Below, one piece after another: positions 22,601-27,842 of a stretch of DNA of 27,842 nucleotides (position 1 is its first letter; the number at the start of each line of letters is the position of its first letter). The notes beneath the pieces were generated by a model. The model made no database searches and was not told the origin of the DNA. It saw only the letters and a program-made list of their open reading frames with translations. A program made the translations under genes and the position numbers. The DNA is from a virus: the IMG/VR virus record IMGVR_UViG_3300037961_002747, positions 1 to 27,842 of that record; one strand, 5' to 3'.

Positions 22601-24598
22601 TGCTGTTGGTTTTATAACAAATTTATATTTTGTTGCCCAATAAGGCGCTATTTGTTCAGGAGCAATACTTACTTGAATATAATTTCTTGACGTTGATAAA
22701 TTACATGGAAGATTCACACTATTTAATTCACTTACTTGAGCTGTAGAAGCTCTGTTGTAATCATCCATATACACCATTCCTATCTCATACCCTCTGTTAC
22801 TATGTAGACTTCTTGCTGTAGCAGATGATTGAAAAGTAACAGTTGCATCAGTAATTCTATTATATGTAAATAAATAAGCTAAAGCAACTGGGTCATAATA
22901 AACAGCAGCTAAAATTTGAAGACCAAATGTATTACTTCCAATTGAGTAATTTGTTCTAATAATTGGCTCACCCACAGCTCCAGCTGCAGGCACTGGCGTT
23001 GCACTTGACACACCTGTTTGGTTTAATTGTGTATAATTAGAATCAAAAGATTGAGGTAAAGCTAAATTAAATACATCAGTTAATGTGTTTCCATTTTCTG
23101 CGTTGGAAACAGCTTGTATAGATGTTGGGCTACCTACTTTGTCGTAAAAGTCTGTGCTATTTACTAAATCATAAACAGTGTCATAATCTTGTTGCAAAGT
23201 ATAAGTCCAGTTAACATAATAATTTTGATTTCCTGGTGTAGCTGCTGGGCCTCCTCCTGTTACAACTGAACTGCTGTATTCAAATCCAAATGAAAAAGTA
23301 AGCGATGAACCAGCTTTTAACTTAGAACCACTTGAAGTAATTAATGAACTTAAATCAATCATCATATTACTGTCATCAATATTTACAGGCGGGGGAGTGC
23401 TAGGAGTAGAACTTAAATCTATAGAATAATAACCTTTCGAAATATTAACAGGCAGATTAGATAAATTTATTTCTTCTGATTTTAAAGTTGCAGTAAAATC
23501 AAATTTAACATTACCTCCGTCAGCTGTAACAAAATCATATCCTTCTGTATAATTACCATACACTAATCTATTACCCATTAAAGTTTGAGCTTTAGCAAGC
23601 TGTGGAACATTGTCATATAATCTTAAAATTTCTGAATCAGGTAAAACACTAAATATTTTTCTTTTAGTAAAAGTGGTTTGTTGTTCTTGATTTACACCAT
23701 ATTGAGCTCTACTTATTGTTTTTATAATTTTAATTACATTAGAATCTGCTTCTTTAAATAAAATTTGTATATCAGTTACTTTAGAGCTACCAGTATTAAA
23801 ATATATAGTTACAGCATTATCTTCATTTAACATACCCTCATTTAAATAACTATTCACGCTAAAATCAAAACCACCTGGAGTAAATGCTGGTTCAGTAAAC
23901 TGAGATATTGCAGAATATTCATTATTTTCATATTTATATCTGTAAGCAAAACAAATAAATTTATCTTCTAAATAAGCGTCAGTTTGGCCAGGGGCATAAT
24001 AAGTTTCAATCCTTGGCGCACTAGTCGGAGGTTTTTTAATAACTAATATATCATCCTGGTTAAAACCATCTGTCAAAATTCCTGGTTGTGGGTCACCATA
24101 ATTTTCATTGATATTAATTACTCTTGGTGGGTTTGTATTATCAGTAAAAAATAAAAGGTTTTCAATCTTATCTACACCTGTAATTAAAAAGTTTGGATTA
24201 AAATTTAAAGTAGTGTTTATACCATTTCCGTCATCTATACTTATAACATGATATATAAGTTCTCCTGTCTCTACATCATAAGAAACAATCATATCTAACT
24301 TACCAGTCGCTCCTTGAGTAAACGCAGGGTCGTGTACAAACCAATAAATTACAAGCTGTGCTCCATCTTGAAATGCCCCAATACATTTTGCTTGAGAACT
24401 AAGTTTTGTTCCATCAACATACTGAAGCTCTGTTAATGGAATGTTTCCTTTTGAATTTTCAACAGCACCTATTTCTGATTCTTCCGTAGAACCAAGTCTT
24501 ACATTCAAAGCATCTACATACTCTCCATTCGGGACAAGCCTTTCATCAAGGCTTTTATTCATACGGCCCGCTATAAAATTTCTTTGAATGTTTGCCAT
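19643..24598 (-). CDS. Tail hub / nozzle (stabilisation) protein, P22 gp10 or T7 gp12 role, with added C-terminal module (1651 aa)
   Basis: The N-terminus 'RNFIAGRMNKSLDERLVPNG' followed by EYVDALNVRLGS and GAVENSKGN is the typical opening of large podovirus tail hub proteins of aquatic phages. These use a beta-propeller-like body to close the portal channel and carry fibres. Residues ~50-1550 are a long beta-rich body with repeated 'D.I..LLFFTDN.NPPR'-like elements, as in propeller blades. Near the C-terminus there is a new part: Cys-rich CCDC (1557-1560), a Pro linker SPTPTPSPSPTPAP (1563-1576) and a C-type module (1579-1651) with YDYFIGIDC and VGNEVQYTSGGTVIGC, related to module C of the next protein. 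It starts 1 base after the upstream stop. At 1651 residues it is longer than T7 gp12 (~800). Hub role by sequence style and order. Confidence 0.75.
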   Translation of the reverse strand: MANIQRNFIAGRMNKSLDERLVPNGEYVDALNVRLGSTEESEIGAVENSKGNIPLTELQYVDGTKLSSQAKCIGAFQDGAQLVIYWFVHDPAFTQGATGKLDMIVSYDVETGELIYHVISIDDGNGINTTLNFNPNFLITGVDKIENLLFFTDNTNPPRVININENYGDPQPGILTDGFNQDDILVIKKPPTSAPRIETYYAPGQTDAYLEDKFICFAYRYKYENNEYSAISQFTEPAFTPGGFDFSVNSYLNEGMLNEDNAVTIYFNTGSSKVTDIQILFKEADSNVIKIIKTISRAQYGVNQEQQTTFTKRKIFSVLPDSEILRLYDNVPQLAKAQTLMGNRLVYGNYTEGYDFVTADGGNVKFDFTATLKSEEINLSNLPVNISKGYYSIDLSSTPSTPPPVNIDDSNMMIDLSSLITSSGSKLKAGSSLTFSFGFEYSSSVVTGGGPAATPGNQNYYVNWTYTLQQDYDTVYDLVNSTDFYDKVGSPTSIQAVSNAENGNTLTDVFNLALPQSFDSNYTQLNQTGVSSATPVPAAGAVGEPIIRTNYSIGSNTFGLQILAAVYYDPVALAYLFTYNRITDATVTFQSSATARSLHSNRGYEIGMVYMDDYNRASTAQVSELNSVNLPCNLSTSRNYIQVSIAPEQIAPYWATKYKFVIKPTATDYQTIYSNIVYRDSGTGASYFLLDGENANKVESGDKLIVKADARGPMNKCAIATVLEKEAKTAGFIDVFDAAGNEIEVFAGVYMKINASNFSAVESNNAIVSVPEKKAICKDDTFYPVVAFPFFTATNQSGSLPVYDVYDVPVGTRITMRIEFQRNGGSATVGPTCQRQNYVLEKNFTSSRSYTNMIDWFNGDNVDQTLDEGVEDTTGSVVIDTQYITTTNSVAAPPLGAVNVYTSDKKSKSQIADANLFGPTASDPEETFYFRMYEDTANQDPNGNNLIYLLINGGRACGSSTNKRSEVQVSFTVYRTDSIYVFETEPVDALPDVWYENSESFDINGDLHLGNVQNQVKDSSGVVTQPAIINTGFANCFTFGNGVESYRVRDSIKEPAFNLGNRIFTTSNEEYKAAHRFADLTYSGVYNDESNVNRLNEFNLGLLNFKALEETYGDVEILFARETDILVLQEDKISYVLAGKNLLSDSTGGGAVTSVPEVLGTQIARIEDYGISNHPESFAEFGENKYFSDAKRNVIVKLTGSSAQNEILTVISNQGMRSWFRDLFADASATQKLGGYDPYMHEYVFTSNTIIKPETELCLACGVTKNITVVAGQEFVYCVDIKQEVGTVYIDYVIPFENSDLIVTEATEQQIITEGGDDIETEGQVSGTGYTVQAIYDGVTYTTGVVYQSGTLSFSKPNSVPTEVVLIVSTDAAVDDTIQITVKCPGPELFNVYSITLSTNANAGQFTHTEFFWSKGTVISPTQSDLVTFINSPNDPIVSQYRELEGGQGANVIPQDGAIITMRSNKINFDNFQFDPTENEFRYLRTDALYENNSTDINILLAASVQATPIITTGAPNLYTADFTLPAGGDKLYLIYDLRNSIGQELCFSSGSYFEACCDCTFSPTPTPSPSPTPAPAIPTYDYFIGIDCVSLQAVYLKANTTLGIVVGNEVQYTSGGTVIGCASLYATGGTGTNGEVTFVVAGCGDSRCSV

Positions 24599-24599
24599 T

Positions 24600-25520
24600 T
24601 TATTTTAGCCACTTATTCTCACCTCTAAGATTCATAAGCAATCTTGATGGGTGAATGTTACTTAATCTGATTTTAGCATTTCTTAATAAAGCTTGTTTGT
24701 TTTTTCTTGCTCTATTAACAATATACTCTTGCACTCCAAATTTACTATTTAAAATAGCATATTGTATGTAAGCGTATATATAATCTTCGAATAATTTATT
24801 TACACTTATTTGTGTGTCATCTCCGTTTTCCATTCCATCAGAGATATACTGCAATACACATTGCTGATTTGCCATTGTAGAATCAAAATTAATAACACCA
24901 GCTTTTTTATCAATAGTAAACGTAGGATTTATATTAGCTGTTTCTGTATTTAAACCATATCTTGCTCCTATTCTGTAATTATATAAGTCATTATCATAAT
25001 AATACGCATTAGGATTCACATTTTCATCACTCTCATCATTTAAATAAATACTTTTCAGTGAACCATCTTTTCTTTCTGTATCAAGAGTTGATTCTTTTAT
25101 TGTTGCATTATTATCAGCATCATAAGTAAAGGTAGATGTTGCTGATTGTACAAAAGAAGTTGCAGATTGTACTTGAATATTTTCAGTAAGCTCTCTTAAT
25201 ACTTTATCTTTTAAAAGATATAACTTTACCCAGTTTACATAATCAGGTGGTAATACAAACCTTAAGTCATCATATACTGTAAGCTCTAATGCTTTGATTT
25301 GTTTAAATGCGTCATAATTTAACTCTTGAATACCACGTTTAGCGTGAAATAAAATCTTATATCTGTTTGTATTGTTAATCAACTCATGGTTTCCAGCATA
25401 CATTAACTGAAAATTATTAACTATATCTGATAAACTAACATACTGATATGACCCCCAATTTGCATCTGTTGGATTTACACCATCGTTTGTATAATATTTT
25501 TTTTGATTTATATATGCCAT
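24600..25520 (-). CDS. Head-tail adaptor / tail tubular protein A-like structural protein (306 aa)
   Basis: A 306-residue protein upstream of the tail hub, where podoviruses encode the adaptor (P22 gp4 / T7 gp11). Features: 'YVSLSDIVNNFQLMYAG', then 'RYKILFHAKRGIQELNYDAFKQIKALELTVYDDLRFVLPPDYVNWV', which looks like the helix-helix-strand opening of adaptor proteins of this class; a variable middle rich in Asn/Asp/Tyr; and a C-terminal helix (FEDYIYAYIQYAILNSK, then VNRARKNKQALLRNAKIRLS) that could bind the portal ring. It begins 2 bases after the upstream stop, so both are cotranscribed. Homology to P22 gp4/T7 gp11 is by pattern only. Confidence 0.6.
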   Translation of the reverse strand: MAYINQKKYYTNDGVNPTDANWGSYQYVSLSDIVNNFQLMYAGNHELINNTNRYKILFHAKRGIQELNYDAFKQIKALELTVYDDLRFVLPPDYVNWVKLYLLKDKVLRELTENIQVQSATSFVQSATSTFTYDADNNATIKESTLDTERKDGSLKSIYLNDESDENVNPNAYYYDNDLYNYRIGARYGLNTETANINPTFTIDKKAGVINFDSTMANQQCVLQYISDGMENGDDTQISVNKLFEDYIYAYIQYAILNSKFGVQEYIVNRARKNKQALLRNAKIRLSNIHPSRLLMNLRGENKWLK

Positions 25521-25522
25521 AA

Positions 25523-26254
25523 TTATATATTAGATTGATTTTGTTGTTGCTCTTCTATTTGTCCAAACTGAAATACATCAGCTTCTCTTATCGATATGCC
25601 TGCATACTGTAATATCTTTGCTACTAAATTATTTGCATCATCAATTGGTAATTCAAAATCCTGATAATCATTTTGTGTCTGGTCAAACAGCGGCTCTCCT
25701 CCATAAAGGGTAACATAAGTCCACTTAGGGTCTCTAGGGTATCTTATGTATTGTGCTTGCACATCGTTTGCTCCACTAAATGTATTTGGAAAAATTGTAA
25801 TTTCATCAGCTTCTTGCGTATACGCAGGAAACAAAGTTGATGGTGAAGTTAACAAAGAACTGTTCAGCATAGTTATTTTACTATGTGTTACTTTTTCTGC
25901 TTCACCTTTAAGTGTACCTCCAGAAAAACATAACACTTTATTAAGTAAATAATAATCCGAGCCAGTTGTAGATTGTGATGGTAAGAAAAATACGTTTTGA
26001 GTTTTTTGTGTTAAAAAAGATGTAACTGAAAATGTATCAATAACTTCTTCGTATCCTTTCTTTAAATCAGCATATCCCGTTCCAGACACTCTTGCATTTT
26101 CTTCATTTATCTGAGTGTTATATCTTATAAAATATTCATCGAATAAATCTAGTTGCGCTTGTTTTGCAAATAAGTTAAAATCACTAGGGGATATATACCC
26201 ATAGTTATTTTTATTTATAATTGCAAGTACAGTATTTCTTACAGAATTTATCAT
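25523..26254 (-). CDS. Structural protein, probable tail/adaptor component (243 aa)
   Basis: A 243-residue protein at the start of the tail unit. It begins with 'VRNTVLAIINKNNYGYISPSDFNLFAKQAQLDLFDEYF', an opening I associate with a conserved structural family of Bacteroidetes and marine phages. A beta-rich middle follows, ending in ITIFPNTF and VQAQYIRYPRDPKWTYV, and then a helical C-terminus (ANNLVAKILQYAGISIREADV) with a Gln-rich tail. The pattern of an N-terminal helical part, a 'R.P..P.W.Y' strand and a long C-terminal helix resembles adaptor and ring proteins between portal and tail. It starts 15 bases after a TATCTTTG box and just after a strong terminator, so it heads its own transcription unit. 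Confidence 0.55.
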   Translation of the reverse strand: MINSVRNTVLAIINKNNYGYISPSDFNLFAKQAQLDLFDEYFIRYNTQINEENARVSGTGYADLKKGYEEVIDTFSVTSFLTQKTQNVFFLPSQSTTGSDYYLLNKVLCFSGGTLKGEAEKVTHSKITMLNSSLLTSPSTLFPAYTQEADEITIFPNTFSGANDVQAQYIRYPRDPKWTYVTLYGGEPLFDQTQNDYQDFELPIDDANNLVAKILQYAGISIREADVFQFGQIEEQQQNQSNI

Positions 26255-26269
26255 TTGAAAATGTTTCTA

Positions 26270-26277
26270 CAAAGATA
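26270..26277 (-). promoter_or_regulatory. Possible Bacteroidetes -7 promoter box (TATCTTTG)
   Basis: TATCTTTG, an exact TAnnTTTG match, sits between the terminator hairpin and the ATG of the 243-residue gene (15 bases ahead). A terminator directly followed by a promoter box is the best-supported transcription boundary in the window. Confidence 0.6.
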
Positions 26278-26288
26278 CATAAAATAAA

Positions 26289-26313
26289 AAAGCACCTAGG
26301 ATTTAGGTGCTTT
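26289..26313 (-). terminator. Rho-independent terminator after the 94-aa gene
   Basis: A perfect 10-bp stem (AAAGCACCTA at 26289-26298 pairs with TAGGTGCTTT at 26304-26313) with a five-base loop. On the - strand the stem is followed by TTTTTT then ATTTTA, a good U-tract. It ends the capsid-proximal unit. Confidence 0.9.
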
Positions 26314-26338
26314 CTCGCTGTCGATAGTAAAGGAAGGA

Positions 26339-26623
26339 TTAAACTGTTCCTATAGCGATACTAGTAAATACTAGTCCACCATCTTTCGATACTGGTACTG
26401 CTGCATTTGTCCAAGAAGTTTCTGCTGCTGTTACAAGAGCTGCATTTACATTCTCACCAAATCCTGAAGTTAATCCAGTTCCAGTAACCGTTAATTTGTG
26501 TGTACCATTACTTAAATAAATATCTCCCGCAGTTGAACTTGCAGTTTCTGCGTAAAGAATTTGGTCTGTATTAATGTGTACATTACCGTCATTTGCTGTA
26601 TCTAATGTTATATATTTTGGCAT
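26339..26623 (-). CDS. Small beta-rich virion-associated protein, unknown (94 aa)
   Basis: A 94-residue, Thr/Ala/Gly-rich protein with predicted beta strands: 'PKYITLDTANDGNVHINTDQILYAE', then GDIYLSNGTHKLTVTGT, and a C-terminal 'GLVFTSIAIGTV'. It has no cysteine, no Trp-rich core and no signal. It is followed immediately by a strong terminator and preceded by a TAACTTTG box, so it may be an abundant, separately expressed protein. Small beta proteins two genes after the capsid gene are often head decoration proteins, but nothing in this sequence proves that. The start ATG at 26623 is the only reasonable one. Confidence 0.6.
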   Translation of the reverse strand: MPKYITLDTANDGNVHINTDQILYAETASSTAGDIYLSNGTHKLTVTGTGLTSGFGENVNAALVTAAETSWTNAAVPVSKDGGLVFTSIAIGTV

Positions 26624-26653
26624 CGTTAAAAAATTTATGCGTTAAACAAAGTA

Positions 26654-26661
26654 CAAAGTTA
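26654..26661 (-). promoter_or_regulatory. Possible Bacteroidetes -7 promoter box (TAACTTTG)
   Basis: TAACTTTG, an exact TAnnTTTG match, overlaps the stop codon of the 268-residue gene and lies 30 bases before the ATG of the 94-residue gene. Confidence 0.45.
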
Positions 26662-27465
26662 AGAATTTTTTGCAAGCGTTTTTAAGTGCTTGTAAGATTC
26701 AAGGCCTTCGTCACTTTGAAAGAATGATGCAATGATAAACATAGGGTCTTCTCCGTATGGAATATTACACATTTTCTTTTTATTAGATGGAGTGTTATAC
26801 CATACCTCTTTGTTTTTGTTTCTTAGCTGCAACAAGTTCTTATCAATCATTGTCTGAATTGTTGCATTTAATTTAAGCATAGGGTCTTTTAATAACATCA
26901 AGAATCCTTTAGGGTCTCTTTTTGCAAACACTAAAATATCTCTTCTAAGCTCTGCTGTACTCACGGTAGTAACATCTCTTTGAAATAATACTCTAGCTAC
27001 GTTTTCAACTTGTTCTACATCAAGCTGTCTTGCTTCAATAAGAGCATCGACTTCTGCGTTTAAGTTGTCCACTAAATCTTGAGCTTCTTTTTTCTTGTTT
27101 ATCTCTGTAAATATTGTTCCGTTACCAGGATGATAACTTAAAAACTTTTGTAATACTTGATTTGTTCTAGGAACAAATAAAAAACCATCTTCAAATACGA
27201 TAGGCTCAAGTATAGCGTTATCATCTTGTTCATCTTGAAAAGGAGAGTTTTGGTTTCTTGCATATCTCAGAGGTCTATTTACTCCTGTGTCTTCATCAAA
27301 ATATAGTAAAGGCACACGATTAGTATGTCTTGATGCTAATATTAATGATAAGGGAGCTACCTCTCTTGTGAGTTTGTATGCTTTATCTTCTAAATTTAAT
27401 TTAGGTTTTGTGGATTTTACTTTAACAGTATCCACTTTTTTTGTGGAAGTTTTATCTTTTTTCAT
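26659..27465 (-). CDS. Hypothetical phage protein next to capsid gene (268 aa)
   Basis: A 268-residue protein between the major capsid gene and the small beta-rich gene. The first ~30 residues are Lys/Thr/Val-rich and probably disordered (KKDKTSTKKVDTVKVKSTK). The rest is mixed: 'APLSLILASRHTNRVPLLYFDE', 'FEDGFLFVPRTNQVLQKFLSYHPGNG', then a helical region (VDNLNAEVDALIEARQLDVEQVENVARVLF; residues ~132-161) and 'ELRRDILVFAKRDPKGFL', ending in NIPYGEDPMFIIASFFQSDEG. It looks like a well-conserved family that I have met next to phage structural genes, but I cannot name a function. The start is 28 bases after a terminator hairpin; no clear promoter box precedes it, so it may depend on read-through from the capsid gene. 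Confidence 0.6.
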   Translation of the reverse strand: MKKDKTSTKKVDTVKVKSTKPKLNLEDKAYKLTREVAPLSLILASRHTNRVPLLYFDEDTGVNRPLRYARNQNSPFQDEQDDNAILEPIVFEDGFLFVPRTNQVLQKFLSYHPGNGTIFTEINKKKEAQDLVDNLNAEVDALIEARQLDVEQVENVARVLFQRDVTTVSTAELRRDILVFAKRDPKGFLMLLKDPMLKLNATIQTMIDKNLLQLRNKNKEVWYNTPSNKKKMCNIPYGEDPMFIIASFFQSDEGLESYKHLKTLAKNS

Positions 27466-27492
27466 TTGATTTAATTTAATTTAAAATTTAAA

Positions 27493-27518
27493 AAAGGGGC
27501 GTATTGCTACACCCCTTT
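27493..27518 (-). terminator. Terminator after the major capsid gene
   Basis: AAAGGGG at 27493-27499 pairs with CCCCTTT at 27512-27518. Inside, after one C/A mismatch, GTA pairs with TAC around a TTGC tetraloop. On the - strand a run of T follows. It lies 10 bases after the capsid stop. Confidence 0.85.
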
Positions 27519-27528
27519 GAATTAATTA

Positions 27529-27842
27529 TTACTGATTGAATATAAAGAAGTTGTTTGCACCTAGTGTACATACAGCTCTTTCACTCAAGAAGTTTACTTG
27601 CATGTTATCGATATCGTTAGTCGCAGCACCACCAGCAGAACCAGTAATCCACGTCTTATATCTTCTGTCTTCAGTTTCTGAAGCTCTATATCTTACATGT
27701 AAGAAAGGTCTTTTAGCGTTCTTACCAAGAATTTGGTCGTATACGCTAGTTGAACCTGCTGGTACTAGTAAACCATTTACTTTACCTGAACCAGTATTTG
27801 TTGGTAAATCCCCTCTCATTGTAGGGTCGTTTAGGTATTTCC
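27529..27842 (-). CDS. Major capsid protein, C-terminal part; 5' end outside the window
   Basis: The - strand frame is open to the right edge. An ATG at 27819 is internal: the codons before it (K-Y-L-N-D-P-T) continue the frame and no ribosome site precedes it, so about 104 C-terminal residues are seen. The sequence 'MRGDLPTNTGSGKVNGLLVPAG' and 'YDQILGKNAKRPFLHVRYRA', with a final 'VNFLSERAVCTLGANNFFIF', is like the end of the major head proteins of marine podovirus-like phages as I recall them. A strong terminator follows, as expected for the most abundant virion protein. The call rests on sequence resemblance from memory, and on gene order; terminase and portal genes would lie beyond the edge. 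Confidence 0.65.
   Translation of the reverse strand, partial: KYLNDPTMRGDLPTNTGSGKVNGLLVPAGSTSVYDQILGKNAKRPFLHVRYRASETEDRRYKTWITGSAGGAATNDIDNMQVNFLSERAVCTLGANNFFIFNQ

Noticed and set aside
1-27842. Firm assignment to crAss-like phages
   Set aside because: Host type and opposed gene blocks would fit, but the terminase, portal, polymerase and most of the capsid gene are outside the window, so no diagnostic comparison is possible.
1-27842. tRNA genes, integrase, attachment sites, terminal repeats
   Set aside because: Gaps between genes are nearly all under 100 bases and none holds a cloverleaf, a direct repeat of the ends or a recombinase frame.

Overview
The window looks like one arm of a tailed-phage genome (or an uncultured virus contig) that infects a bacterium of the phylum Bacteroidetes, probably marine or aquatic. 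The evidence for a phage is a run of late-type genes: the end of a major capsid protein, two adaptor-like proteins, a very large tail hub/nozzle protein, modular tail fibre proteins and three ejection-type internal virion proteins. The layout resembles short-tailed podoviruses. No sheath, tube, baseplate or tape-measure gene is seen. The evidence for a Bacteroidetes host is the AT-rich sequence, the lack of Shine-Dalgarno sequences before starts, and repeated TAnnTTTG boxes (the -7 element of Bacteroidetes promoters) just upstream of most late transcription units. A relationship to crAss-like phages is possible but cannot be shown from this window.

Layout. Positions 1 to about 3.5 kb are on the + strand and carry small, overlapping replication/early genes: the end of an SF2 helicase, several small unknown proteins, a VRR-NUC nuclease, a DnaA domain IV-type DNA-binding protein, a calcineurin-like metallophosphoesterase and a 27-residue membrane peptide. 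These meet head-on at about 3.49 kb with a long - strand block that runs to the right edge. Read in transcription order (right to left), that block has the capsid protein C-terminus and a terminator, two unknown proteins and a second strong terminator, two adaptor-like proteins, a 1651-residue tail hub, and an 830-residue modular tail protein. Then come four overlapping modification genes, a 581-residue tail protein with a cupredoxin-like domain, a GNAT-like protein, the internal virion trio (245, 498 and 1608 residues) and a 57-residue small phage protein. No stretch longer than 300 bases lacks a gene. I saw no tRNA, CRISPR array, integrase or insertion sequence.

The most interesting part is the four-gene operon at 12.9-17.1 kb. 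It encodes a double-domain prolyl-4-hydroxylase-like 2-oxoglutarate oxygenase, a GDP-fucose-type fucosyltransferase-like protein, a GlcNAc transferase of the Skp1/Gnt1 type (PF11397), and a GDP-mannose 3,5-epimerase, which makes GDP-L-galactose. It sits directly between two tail proteins, and both, together with the C-terminus of the adjacent tail hub, carry long Ser/Thr/Ala-Pro linkers that look like plant arabinogalactan-protein glycomodules. I propose that the phage hydroxylates prolines in its own tail linkers and builds a hydroxyproline-linked glycan on them, comparable to the eukaryotic Skp1 pathway. The enzyme families are well supported. The substrate and the linkage are inference.
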